Positions 37,466 through 48,645 of a DNA stretch of 64,000 nt are shown here, piece after piece (position 1 is the first letter of the stretch; each line of letters begins with the position of its first letter). Source of the DNA: Antedon mediterranea (lineage: Eukaryota > Echinodermata > Crinoidea > Comatulida > Antedonidae); NCBI RefSeq assembly GCF_964355755.1, contig NC_092680.1:10827001-10891000 (forward strand), read 5' to 3'. Below the pieces are notes generated by a model. That model saw nothing but the letters and a program-made list of their open reading frames with translations. It had not been told where the DNA came from and ran no database searches. The position numbers were made by a program, and so were the translations under genes.

Positions 37466-38551
37466 TGATAAAACAATGTTATATATCATACTATTGCACC
37501 TTTATTCATGGGGTGACCTACTATAACCTTACACTATTATGGAAGAAAAGAAAAAAAAACAAATAAGAATTGTGAAAGTTAACCCAATGTATCACAGGTG
37601 TGACTTGGGTACACAATTGAAAAATTCATTATATAATAATATCATGTGCATGCAAAAACAAAATTGTATTATTAAATGTGCATATCATTTATTTGTCCAA
37701 TATAATTTTATATATTAGTTTAATTTATTTTTCTAACGCCTAGTTTGACAGGCCAACTTTGAAATTGAAATAATCTTTTCGTTCGACACAATATTTCAGA
37801 GATACGTGAACATTTGATGATGGTCTATCCGATATGACTTTGTTTTTTTGTACATAAAAAGTGGACAATTTTGGTTTAGATCAATGAATGCTTAAAATTG
37901 GGTTTTTTTGTGCTATATTTTTCAAGTTGATATCTGGAATACTATCAACGCATTTATTTTATAATTACGCGATATATTCATATTTTTTTACAAGAAAATA
38001 AAGTATTGATCACTAGCTTGTTTTTATGTATTTAATAACTATTCTAAGTTCATTTTAAATAGGCGTATGTTTATATTTTAATGATTCATGGTAAACAATT
38101 ATAAACAGCTTCAATATTACACAGTAGGTTATTCAAAAAAGACGCACAATTTATACGGACGTGTTTTTAACGACAAAATTGACCAATCAAAATGGAAATA
38201 GTCAAAATACAATAATTTTATGTTCATTGGCTACCCCACCAACAACCTAAACTTCAAATAATAAAACATCTCTGTAATACTGTATTTAAAAAAAAAGCAT
38301 ATTTGCAACCGAAATTTCTTATTTTATAAATATAATATAAATTTACAATTATACAAAACAATATACAACTGCTTATAAAAAAGGAATTTAATTAAAGAAT
38401 TTTAATTTAGTTAAAATATCAGGATTTCTTACTTCAATTTGATGTTTCCTTTAGAGGCGCTAAACTTTTGAATATATGATTTATTTATTTTTTGGTCATA
38501 TGTTTTTTATATCATGTTATATGTTATGTGCAAATAAAGTATTTACATAGT

Positions 38552-38586
<35 letters not shown>

Positions 38587-38951
38587 GCAGTGTAGCATAG
38601 GTGAAATTACGGGAGCCCAATATGAATTAGTTTGAAATGGTAAAAATTATTTTACTACAGTATAAGTAGATTAAAATATATAAGTTAATCTATGAAAATG
38701 ATTATATATTACTGGCAGATTTTATCGATCTCTATCGTGCAAATAATACTCTTTATCGATATGAAATACGATTTGCACTTGAGTTTTTCTTCCTGCTGAT
38801 CTGTAGCTTTAGTATAAACAATGTGAACAATGCCCAAACAGGGAGTTGACTAATAACTCCCTGGCCCAAATAAAAGATCGTAACAGTGTGAAAGTGCGTC
38901 ACTCGTCGCCCAACATTGTTTGTGATCACTTCGTTATCGCATTTGATAAAA
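37466..38951. other. Intergenic region upstream of gene B
   Basis: AT-rich, no gene. It includes a (TA)n tract at about 38,552-38,583. The last 150 bp are GC-richer, with CTGGCCCAAATAAAAGATCG about 75 bp before the gene B start codon; this may hold its promoter. Confidence 0.45.
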
Positions 38952-41900
38952 ATGGACTGGAGGTTTTGTGTAGAGGAAGACAACATTGCTTATCTAATAA
39001 TTAATAACACTAGGGCAATAAAGCATTCTGATGGTGAACAGTTAGGCAAGGTTATAAAATTTACCAAAACAACTAAAGGCAAAAACTGGCTTAAGGTAAG
39101 ATTGTTGTGTTCTTCTAAATAATATAATTTTCTTTTAATGTTTTTAGGGAACCATTCTTCACCAGTCTTATTACTTTATAAAGATGTTTTATTTTCCATT
39201 TTGCAGTTTTAAAAAGTGTTTCAAGCCACGCAATTATTAGTTTTATTAGTATTTTCCCAGGGGCACAATCTTCAGCTGTTTAATAGGCCTATTATATTTG
39301 GATTTTATAGGCTTTCTGATTATAATATATATTATGATTTATTCGATTATTTATTTCATCTAATTAATTGAAATGTTGTTTCAGGCCTAAAACTAAATTG
39401 TAATATATCTTTACTATAGGACCATTGATACTAATTTTGTTGACCAATTTTTTAACATTAAAGTTTTATATATGATTTAAAAAAATGCATTTTCATCAAG
39501 AGCACCAACACTGAATATTAGGGTGTAGTGTGTACACTTAACAACTATATAAATTTCTATGTTTAGTTATTTATTTAATTAAAAACAAATTTGCAATACT
39601 ATAGATTGTTACAGAAGAAAGCGACTGTAGTAGTACGCTTGCTGCAACCAAAGTATTGTGGAGCAAATTCAAACCGGACGAAAATTGCCCATTTTGCAAA
39701 TGCAAGACAATTGACGACCTTACCAAAACATTGCAAACATTACGAAAGCGAAAAGCTCAAGATGCTGAAAACGTAACTACAAAGAGAACAAGAATTAACA
39801 TAAAGACAATCGACGAAGCAATCAAAGAAAAGATCATTGGTTAGTATATGAAACATTTGTTATTGAAGTTACATACTGTACCATGCCCCATGGACAAGCA
39901 TAATTATTATCTGCTTTTGTTTTACTGTAGTTTACAATTAAACAAACGTTACTGTTTTATATTTTTTCAAATGTTTTGTTGAATATGTAACATAATAGTT
40001 ATTCACTTTGATCTTGGATAACAAAAACTGTAATTTTAAACATAACTCACAATAACTATAGGCCTAACCATGATTAGATTTAATGTATCTACAATTCGTT
40101 ACGTTAAATTAGTATAATCTGGCTAGATAAGTAATTATACGTACTAGGCCTATTAAAATATAAAGCGGATGAACACATTTTTCGAAGATGAACGAACTAA
40201 AGATATTTTGAACACAGGTTTTAACTTCTTATAGTTACTCTATTTTCTATTTGTTTTATTGTTATTTAAGTTTCAAACAGTTATTATAAAACGCATAAAT
40301 AGATTCCGGTCATTCGATTGGACAATTTTCTTTCACATGACTACTACTAGCCTTGCAAACCCAGACCTAGCCCGGATGCTAACATACACTAGGCCTAACC
40401 TTCCTAGATATTGTGCAAAATACCTATATAAATTCAAAATTAACTAAAATATAAAAAATAACATGTGCAGGGTGATCTCCATGCACTCAAGCAGGCAGGG
40501 GGTGATGATGTCCTGACACTACCTAGGCCTAGACTAAACGGCCTATACTGTATGGCAACGTTAAATTTTTAGGATATATATTGTTATTAAAAAAATAAAA
40601 CTAATATTAAAATATAATTTCAATCATTTTTTGTAATTCATATAATTTAATAATGTATCCTTTTTCTGAAAATGTCCAACTTTGTATGTAAAACAATTTT
40701 TAAAAATGTTTTTTACTGATGTCGCAACTTGCAATTACTGTGGAATTCCCCATTTTAGTAAAAAATAAAATTGGTTTATTAAATATGAAAATCCTATCAT
40801 AATAATAATACAATGACATATTTATATTAAGTTGTTTCATTATTCAATAATATTCAAACTGTTTTTAGAGATTATATATATTATTTTATAATTCTACCCA
40901 TTCTAACTGACCCCCCGAAGCCTGACACATGCAATTTTTGCATAACACAGTAACATTGAGACTGCACTGGTTTTGTTACTGGTTTTGTTACTGTTGTTAT
41001 TCTTATTATATTATTTTTTCTATGCTTTTTTTTTGTAGAAATGTGAAAAAGAAATGCTGATTTCTGATGTCATCGTAGTCGTTTGCAATGACGAGGACCT
41101 GCTATACAATATGACTATTTTAAAAGACAACGATAGAGTCATGCAAGTACAGTATTGGTACTGCGAAGAACAAGGTATACCCAGTTTGTTATTGTATTTA
41201 CAAATATAGTTCAGTCATTTTTATTCAATTATAAATATAGGTCAATCATTGATTGGCAGTCTACTAAAAAATTCACCAATTTGCAATACTAACTGCTTTT
41301 TGGTATGAGGTGGGGTAATGGGGTTATTTCTTCTTGTGTCTAATAAAAGGAAAAAAAAATAAATGTACCATTGATATTATTATTATTATATTCAAATATA
41401 CAGGAAAGTTAATGTAAGTATGTAGGCCTACAGTTTAATGATGATTCATATTTTTTTTAGACACCATTCGCACGTTATTAGTAAGCCCTCAACACGAACG
41501 CATGATGAATGGAATTGGTGGCGTCATTAAGGCTAAGTCACTAGAACTGCTAATTAAGCAACTAGTGACAAGGCATAGCAGAGAAGGTCACTTAGTTATA
41601 AATTGCCTAGGATGGAATGGTAAATAATACATTTATACCATAACTCATAATAATCATTCATTGATGTTAACCAAAAACATACCGCGTGACAATTGGGCAT
41701 GTCGCTAAAATCCAATCAAATGGGAAAAATTCTTGTTCTTTGAGTCATTACTATTGTCGTTTGTACAAACGACATTAATGAACTAACAAAATAATTTAAT
41801 ATTCAATTGAAATCTATTTTATTGTTATTATAATTACAGTGTTCAAGGAAATAATTTTGCAACGGCGCAATTGTATAACCTTGCTCAAGAATGATGGGGA

Positions 41901-42506
41901 ATCTGAATTAAGATCCAGATTAGTTCGTTTCAAAGAAGAAATTGAAAACAGCATTCAGCTTGAAAATGGAGCCCAATCGGATGGTAAGTTTAAGTTAAAT
42001 TAACTTTATTGTTTATCTATTGTCATGGATGCTAATACGAAGAACAATATACAAGCGATATTGTATACATTCAAGTCGCAATACAATGCTGATGATTTGA
42101 TGTTTGTAGTGCAATATACTGCTACTTTTTGTTCAGGAATTTTAAAACGGCATATTAAGCTGTATTCTCATAACTTGGACGGCATACTATGCTATCTGTA
42201 TTGTAAACTTGTATAAACACAGCCCATGCATTTAATTTTTAATCAATATTCAAAATACCCATAATCAATTTCTGACCCAATTTGAAACATATAGTAATAC
42301 AAATTTAAAAAAAAACAAGATTCTCTATTTTAAAATTTTGTTTAACACAGAGCTTCTAAAAAAATGATACAACTATTTAGAGGTCTATTAAATAATAGGG
42401 CCTTGGTTTATTCATCATTTCAGATGAGGACGACAGTACAGATGAGGAGGTTGAAGATAATGCGGAGATGGCAAATGAGGAGGACGACTACACATTTCCG
42501 GGGTGA
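38952..42506 (+). CDS. Gene B: spliced gene for an unrecognised 295-residue protein
   Basis: Six exons with matching phase: 38952-39095, 39605-39839, 41052-41174, 41461-41619, 41840-41983, 42424-42506 (stop TGA). All donors are GT and all acceptors AG. The third exon's acceptor (AAAAAG) is 13 bases beyond a better-looking TGTAG, because only it keeps the frame open. The start ATG has a good context (AAAAATGG). The 888-nt reading frame is intact. Visible features: NCPFCKCK at about residue 75, a basic stretch with LRKRKAQ and TTKRTRIN that could be a nuclear signal, GIGGVIKAKSLELLIKQL, LVINCLGWN, and a strongly acidic last 27 residues (DEDDSTDEEVEDNAE). I recognise no domain. Its position opposite gene A, reading toward the other palindrome array, suggests an accessory or DNA-binding partner. 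That is inference. Confidence 0.72.
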
Positions 42507-42649
42507 AAATAGCATTCATGATACTGGACACATGCCTTGCAGTCACATTTTATATAACTTTTCAAATTAATTTATTAAATTTATTCTGTGCCTTGTGATG
42601 TTTATATATATACTGTATATACAATTGAGAGACTAGTACTGTTCCGCCG

Positions 42650-42721
42650 TACTACGACAGTGGTCTAATGGTCATCTGCATATCAAGCAGAATGTTCCGG
42701 GTTCGGATCTTGGATTGGGCA
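42650..42721 (+). tRNA. tRNA-like sequence, possibly a pseudo-tRNA
   Basis: An A-box-like TGGTCTAATGGTCA and a B-box-like GGGTTCGGATC frame a perfect anticodon stem, TCTGC-ATATCAA-GCAGA. The T-stem CCGGG/CTTGG pairs with two G-U. The acceptor stem does not pair, so this is probably a tRNA-derived remnant lying just downstream of gene B. Confidence 0.4.
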
Positions 42722-43084
42722 TTCTCACTGATTTCCTCATCTTTATCGTTTAAAATTAAATAATTAAATTTCACTGGGCGGTTTAGAATTATTCTGTGCC
42801 TGTGAAATGTATATATCTTTTAAATATTTTCTACTACAATCACGTATAAATAGTTAGTAATGCATACAATACTTATTTTACTAGAAGCCGAGTTTAATTC
42901 TTTCTAAATTAATAACCAGTGTTAGTGAATAAATAGTTAAAATTTATCAGTTCTTTAATTCTTTGATGTAAGGCTGAGAAAAAACATGAGTGTATTCATG
43001 TTTTGTCATTAATAAAAAGCTTGTATAGCACACTAAAACTTTGTCTACTAATTATTTTTACAGAGAAATTCTTGTATTTCTGAA

Positions 43085-43448
43085 GTCATAAATTTTATGA
43101 CCTAATGGCAGCTTCACAATCATGTCATAAATATTATGACTTATGTGAAAATAGTCAATACCTTGAAGCCCGGAAATCACAGCCTCATGTACTATAACCA
43201 GCGTATTCCGAGACATAACATGTAGTTTTAAATTGTCATAAATTTTATGACCTAATGACTGCTAAATTAATGTCATAAATATTATGACTTATGTGAAAAT
43301 AGTCAATACTGTACCAGGAAGCCCCGAAATTAGTGCTTCCTGTACTATACACTATAACTAGCGTATTCCGAGACTTAACATGTACCTTTAAATTGTCATA
43401 AATGTTATGACCTAATGACTGCTAAATTAATGTCATAAATATTATGAC
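43085..43448. repeat. Right subterminal array of 17-bp palindromes
   Basis: Six copies of GTCATAA-NNN-TTATGAC start at 43085, 43124, 43235, 43272, 43395 and 43432. They form three pairs spaced 37-39 bp within a unit of about 150-160 bp. The unit also contains CTTATGTGAAAATAGTCAAT and GCGTATTCCGAGAC. The 7-bp palindrome arms are identical to those of the left array; only the 3-base centre varies. The array ends 781 bp from the right terminus. Confidence 0.88.
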
Positions 43449-44229
43449 TTATGTGAAAATAGTCAATAGGCAGCTACCATGTCGATCGAATAATACACGC
43501 TGTTATCTGCTGTATATAGCCCATCACTTTATAACTTTTTTGTTGAATCTAATATATTATTACCGAGTATAAGGTGGTTAGGAGCTAATAATACTAAGCT
43601 TCAGAGCTGAGTGGAAATGGGCCGCTACTACTAGTAATTACACCAAAGTGTTTTGTGTATGATAATCGAAGTGCAGCTAGCTCTGCCAACAAATGCATGG
43701 ATTAATACATTCATTTATAAAAATAGTTTTTAACACTCAGCTAGCTTTTATCTCATTATCATAAATGAAAACAAAAAAGAATTGCCTTTTTCAACTAGAA
43801 ATAAAAACATATCATCCAAACTAATAAACAGAAAAAAGAAACAATTATTCAATCAATATTATAGTTTATCGTTAAAGTAAGTTGATATATTTATGTTTCA
43901 TTATACATTGTATTAAACTAGTTAATGTCGATGTATACATTTATATAAAACAAGGTTTTGTTTATTAATTTCTCAGCGTTACTAAAATCAAAATATAAAA
44001 CAAAACAAATTATACGGCAAGTTTATGCAAATAAAAATAATTATAAGAGGAAATGTTTCTTATCGCTAAATTGTAGTATTTTGATAATATTGAAATCGAT
44101 AAAAATCAAAATATGCATATTTTACGATTTTGTATACATTTTAGCTATGAATGGCCAAAATTAAAGTAAAGGTCGATTTTGTTGAATCTACACAGACGTA
44201 TAATGTTTGTACTGAAAATAAAACGTGTT
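43449..44229. other. Right terminal region of the giant element
   Basis: No gene. The sequence ends GAAAATAAAACGTGTT, the inverted counterpart of the left terminus. Apart from the terminal 6 bp and a TTTT word, no longer inverted repeat with the left end was seen. Confidence 0.6.
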
Positions 44230-44234
44230 AATAC
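44230..44234 (+). repeat. Right target-site duplication AATAC
   Basis: Follows CGTGTT directly and restores the array unit as TAATACTCAGGTCTGAGTGC. Confidence 0.8.
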
Positions 44235-44985
44235 TCAGGTCTGAGTGCTCTCAGTAGTGGGTTCTAACCTCTAGGGATATTTCTTTTTTCTTTTTTTTTT
44301 TTATTGAAAATAAATATTGTTTTTGATAGTGAGATATTTTTATGGTTGTAAATGTCATGCCTAATCAAGTCGACCTTTTTAAAAATCAGAAATAAAGTTG
44401 CATAGCATTATTTTTCATTGATTGATCATCCGTTCATATAAATAGACTATTATCAGCTCTTCAGTCATCTACTGGTTTGTGGCGTAACGGGTAATGCTCA
44501 GGTTTGAGTGCTCTCAATAGTGGTTTCGAACCTCTAGGGATATTTTTTCTCTTTTTTTTTAAATTGAAAATAAATATTTTTTTTGAAAATGAGATATTTT
44601 GAAGGTTGTAAATGTCAGGCCTAAACAAATGGATCTTTTTTAAAATCAGAAACAAAGTTGCATGGCATTATTTTTCATTGATTGATCATTCATTTCATAT
44701 AAATACACTATTATCAGCTCTTCAGTCATCTATTGCTTTGTGGCGTAACGGGTAATGCTCAGGTTTGAGTGCTCTCAGTAGTGCGTCGAACCTCTAGGGA
44801 TATTTTTTTTCTTTTTTTTTAAATTGAAAATAAATATGGTTTTTGAAAGTGAGATATTTTGAGGTTTGTAAATGTCAGGCCTAAACAAGTGGACATTTTT
44901 TTTCAATCAGAAACAAAGTTGCATGGCATTATTTTTCATTGATTGATCATTCATTTCATATAAATAGACTATTATGAGCTCGGCC
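44230..44985 (+). repeat. tRNA-like tandem array, segment 2
   Basis: The array resumes inside the unit interrupted at 11,020, followed by two further units with TGGCGTAACGGG and GAACCTCTAGGGATA. It is cut at about 44,981 by the 903-bp TIR element. Confidence 0.88.
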
Positions 44986-44989
44986 GTTC

Positions 44990-45892
44990 CAAGGCAAAAC
45001 AACGTAACTACAAAATGTTGCTTTTCAAGAAAAACTGAATTGAAGTTTGAGTGTTTGCATTTCAACAACAAATTATCGTAATGATGTGAAATTTTGCATG
45101 AGTATATATAAATAATAATTATTATTAAATACAAAATGTTAAATAATTTAAACAATTTGATCAAAAGTTATTAGCACTTTTAACAGATACGTTGTTTTGC
45201 CTTAGAAATGACGTGTATAGAATGAAAGTCATTTCTGAGGCAAAACAACGTAACTGCGATATTCTGTGGCAAAACAACGTAACTGTGGTCATTCCATGGC
45301 AAAACAACGTAACTGTGATGATTTTAAAAACAATGGATTGAAACTCTTTTTGAACAAAAGGGAAGGCTGCGATCATCTATGATGGCTAGGAACTAGGTTG
45401 GCTTAACAAAGAGTGCATTTGAAGCTAGGCTTAGCCATTTGCATCTACTATTTATGATATAGACTTATTACATTATTATGTTATAGCCTACCTACTAGCC
45501 TGCTACTACAAGGCCTACGTACAATAATGCAAAGACGGCCGTCCTACTAAGCTAGGCATAGCCTAGTTTCAATGACAATACTGGTGTACTAGGCTATATT
45601 AGGTAGGTCTGTAAAAATAATAGCCTAGCCTAGTTTCAAGCTTGCCTGAACTTTTTCGTAAATATAGTTAATTCTTAGAATAAATTTTAATACATTAAAT
45701 TAGTTGTCTAGCGTAATAAGCCTAATATTGTTTAATATATCTTTTACTTTTAGTTAAGATCGTTGCTATGCCTATCGTCATGCATCAGTGGTTTCTGTCT
45801 CAAAATTACGTAACTTAGCTGATTGTGAGAATTTGAAGCAAAAATCGTAGACATTTCCGTAGCAGATCTGGTAGATACGTTGTTTTTCCTTG
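44990..45892. mobile_element. 903-bp element with 22-bp terminal inverted repeats
   Basis: The left end CAAGGCAAAACAACGTAACT (plus AC) and the inverted right end match over 22 bp with two mismatches. The TIR core GGCAAAACAACGTAACT recurs inside at about 45,238, 45,269 and 45,299 and inverted near 45,180. No target duplication was found, and the flanking array is not continuous across it. No transposase is encoded, so it is non-autonomous. The superfamily is not recognised. Confidence 0.7.
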
Positions 45893-46084
45893 CAGTTGCA
45901 TAACATCATTTTACATTGATTGATCATTCATTTCATATAAATAGACTATTATGATCTCTTCAGGCATCTACTGGTTTGTGGCGTAACCGGTAATGCTCAC
46001 GTTTGAGTTCTCTCAGTAGTGGGTTTGAACCTCTTGGGATATTTGTTTTCTTTTTTTTTTTAATTGAAAATAAATATTTAATAT
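45893..46084 (+). repeat. tRNA-like tandem array, segment 3
   Basis: Part of one unit (TGGCGTAACCGG, then GGGTTTGAACCTC and the T-run). It ends in AAATAAATATTTAATAT where the Penelope elements begin. Confidence 0.85.
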
Positions 46085-48645
46085 AAAAATAACGCTTAAA
46101 AGAGAACGACGTTTCGACTCCATCATGGGGTCATTATCAAGTCCAATGAATAAAATATAAAACAACAACTAATTAAGTAGCACAAGCCAAGGGTCAAAGT
46201 TTAAATAACAAAAGACCTATTGTCTAACATCCTGTCAAATTAAAAACTTAGCTTTTACAGAGTCACTTTGTTTATTCAGACTAGGTTTTAATTGTCTGAT
46301 ATACAACATTTCATAGATAAGACAGTCAAATTTGTTTTTGCATTTCCTAAGTATACTAAAACTTGAATTAATTTTACTGGGATTAACAATCACGTTATGA
46401 TCCTTCAAATGCTGTCCTATTAAGCATCTACTATGTTCAACAATGCGTTGGTAGAGGTGTCGGCATGTATATCCAACATAACTTGCATCGCACAAGTCAC
46501 ATTTAAATTTATACACAACACATTGTTGACTTATAATAGTTGGTTTCTTTTCGACTTTCCTAATGTTATCTTTAACTTTTTTACTTATGAATACAGGGAC
46601 AATGTTTTTGTTTATCTTGTGACTTAGTTGGCATAGTTGTCGCTTGACGGAGTTCGCAGATTTCTGGTCTTTGAATGGCAGGATGATTCGCACTGGTATT
46701 TCGGATAAATCTGTTTCATCTTCTGCAGTGTTGTTATTGCTCTCTGCTGGTTTAAAGTTCTGTATGGTTGTTGTTATTAGTTCATCTGGATATTTCAGAC
46801 GCTTAAAAATCTTCCTTAGAATTTCACATTCATCATTAAAAAGCTGGTGGGTCGACGATAGTTTGTAAGCCCGATTTTACATAGTTATAATAAGTGACCT
46901 TTTATACTTGTTGTCAACGTGACTATTGTAGTGTAGCAATAAGCCTGTGTCTGTTGGCTTTCTGTAAACCCGTGTGTGCAATTTTCCCAAATCTTTGGTT
47001 ATGAGCATTCCTAGGAAAGGGATTGAATTGTTCACGGCAGTTTCCATTGTGAACGCTATCGCAGGATGGGTTGTGTTGAGTAAAGCTAAAAATTCATTGA
47101 CTGCTTCTAGATTTGGCATGAATACTAGTGTGTCATCAACATACCGTTTGTAGTATTTGGGCATGTGGTTCGTAGATTCAAGGCGTTCCTCGATGTGGCA
47201 CATAAATACATTTGCCATAAGGGGCCCTAGAAGTGATCCCATTGCAACTCCATCAACCTGTTCATACAAGTTACCATTAAATTGGAATAGCTGATCTTTC
47301 GTTTCTATATTGAGGAGTACAATTAAATCGTCCTTATCTAAGTTTAGTCCATAATTATCATTGAACCAGTTGTTAGTAAATGCTTTATCAGCAATAATTT
47401 GTATTGTCTCGGTTAAAGGAACATTTGTGAATAAGGACGAGACATCATATGATACCAAAATATCACTAGCATTAATAACGGTGGAGCGTATATCAGCTGC
47501 AAAGCTAAATACATCATCTATTGTATATGCGTTCTGGGATAGCGGTTTTAACTTCTCATCCAGCCACTGAGCTAATTTATAATTGTAAGTACCTGTTGCT
47601 GACAAGATTGGTCTCATAGATAACTTTTCTTTGTGTGTTTTAGGCAATCCATACAAATGAGCTAACCTTGATCCGGTTTGACAAATTGATTTAGCAATTT
47701 CTTTTGGAAGAATTTTATGAACCGTTGAAATCATATCTTTCTCCTTTTTTCAGGAGTGGATGGTAATGTGTCATTGGTCTTCCTCTTGTTCTTGGTTGTT
47801 CAGTAGAGATTGGTATAAATTTGGAAACATTGTTGACTGATGCTTCACATAATAAATGTTCATATTCACTTCTATCCATGACTACTACTCCTGATCCTTT
47901 GTCTGGCTTTGTGATGATTATATCATCTCTCTTCTTTAATTGGCCAAGCGCTCTTGTTAAGGCTTTTGGTGGAGATGGTCCTTTCCTTTCTATATAATTA
48001 AGTGCGATAGACTTTAGAGTAGCTGCTGTTAATTCTTTAGTTTCCTCACAAACAATTTTAGGCTCCAGCTTCCAGTACGCTTTCTCAAAATTTGCTTTAA
48101 TTTCCCTGGATGAAACTCGGTGAGGGTAAGCAAATTGTAAGCCACGGCTGAGCGCTAGCTTTTGAAAGAACGATAGTGTATATGATGATATATTAATGAT
48201 GTGTTCATCCACATTCTTACCTCTGTACATTAGGTTTGCGATTTTCTTAGAATGTCCATTCATTTCTGCTCCATACTGATTACAGCGTAGCTTGGTCATA
48301 GTCTGAAGTATAGCGAGATAACGAAATGACGAACATTGACTTCTGATTTCTGTGTAAATAGTATTTATTTCTTTTCTGAGATTACTAAGAAGTTTCAGCT
48401 TCGCTTTCAGCTCTTCCGATATTACATTTTTCTCAAAGAATTTAGCAGAATTGCTTCATCTCTTTGACTTTTCCTGATCCACTTTGGCAAATGTCGGAGT
48501 GAGTCCAAGGTTTTGACATAATTGAAGAAATTCAATTGACGTTTCACAGCTTACTAATTTCTTGCTACACTGTTCAAGTGAAGCTGGTCATCGCGTTTCA
48601 AATTGCGAATGAGAGTACGTTTATTGTAAATACATAATATAACAA
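46085..48645 (-). pseudogene. Penelope-like element, copy 1 (RT and GIY-YIG), inactivated
   Basis: The minus strand encodes the N-terminal region (48299-47715, with IITKPDKGSGVVVMDRSEY), the reverse transcriptase (47734-46880, with YGLPKTHKEKLSMRPI, SYDVSSLFTNVPL, DGVAMGS and KYYKRYVDDTLVF with the catalytic Asp pair), and the GIY-YIG endonuclease (46693-46235, with CDLCDASYVGYTCRHLYQRI). This order is diagnostic for Penelope-like elements, which prime reverse transcription at a nick made by GIY-YIG. Two lesions are visible: one extra T in a T-run near 47,750 shifts the frame, and a TAA replaces the Leu codon at about 46,877. The element starts with a pseudo-LTR-like AACGCTTAAAAGAGAACGAC, also present at 48,647. 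Confidence 0.88.
46091..46143 (-). ncRNA. Degenerate hammerhead-like motif in Penelope pseudo-LTR (also 48,647-48,699)
   Basis: On the minus strand TTGATAAT is followed by a stem GACCCC...GGAGTC, then GAAACGTC. The stem II position and GAAAC fit a hammerhead with a very short stem III, as described for Penelope elements. The CUGAUGA box is altered, so I would not expect activity. Confidence 0.35.

Larger units (their letters stand above)
11021..44229. mobile_element. Candidate giant DNA transposon, 33.2 kb
   Basis: The left end begins AACACGATTTTG and the right end finishes AAAACGTGTT, giving a 6-bp terminal inverted repeat with a weak TTTT extension. A perfect AATAC duplication flanks it. 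The tRNA-like array is interrupted inside one unit: the preceding unit on the left (GCGGGTTCCAACC type) and the unit resuming on the right (CAGGTCTGAGTGC type) are the same neighbours found at 53.1-53.4 kb and 56.4-56.7 kb. Subterminal arrays of the palindrome GTCATAA-NNN-TTATGAC lie at both ends. Two spliced genes read outward toward them. No DNA polymerase B, integrase, Rep/helicase or tyrosine recombinase was seen, so it is not a recognisable Polinton, Helitron or Starship. It is my inference that gene A is the transposase. The middle carries nested older elements. Confidence 0.78.

Noticed and set aside
11021-44229. Polinton/Maverick or virus-like element
   Set aside because: No DNA polymerase B, retroviral-like integrase, ATPase or capsid gene was seen, the duplication is 5 bp and not 6 bp, and the termini differ.
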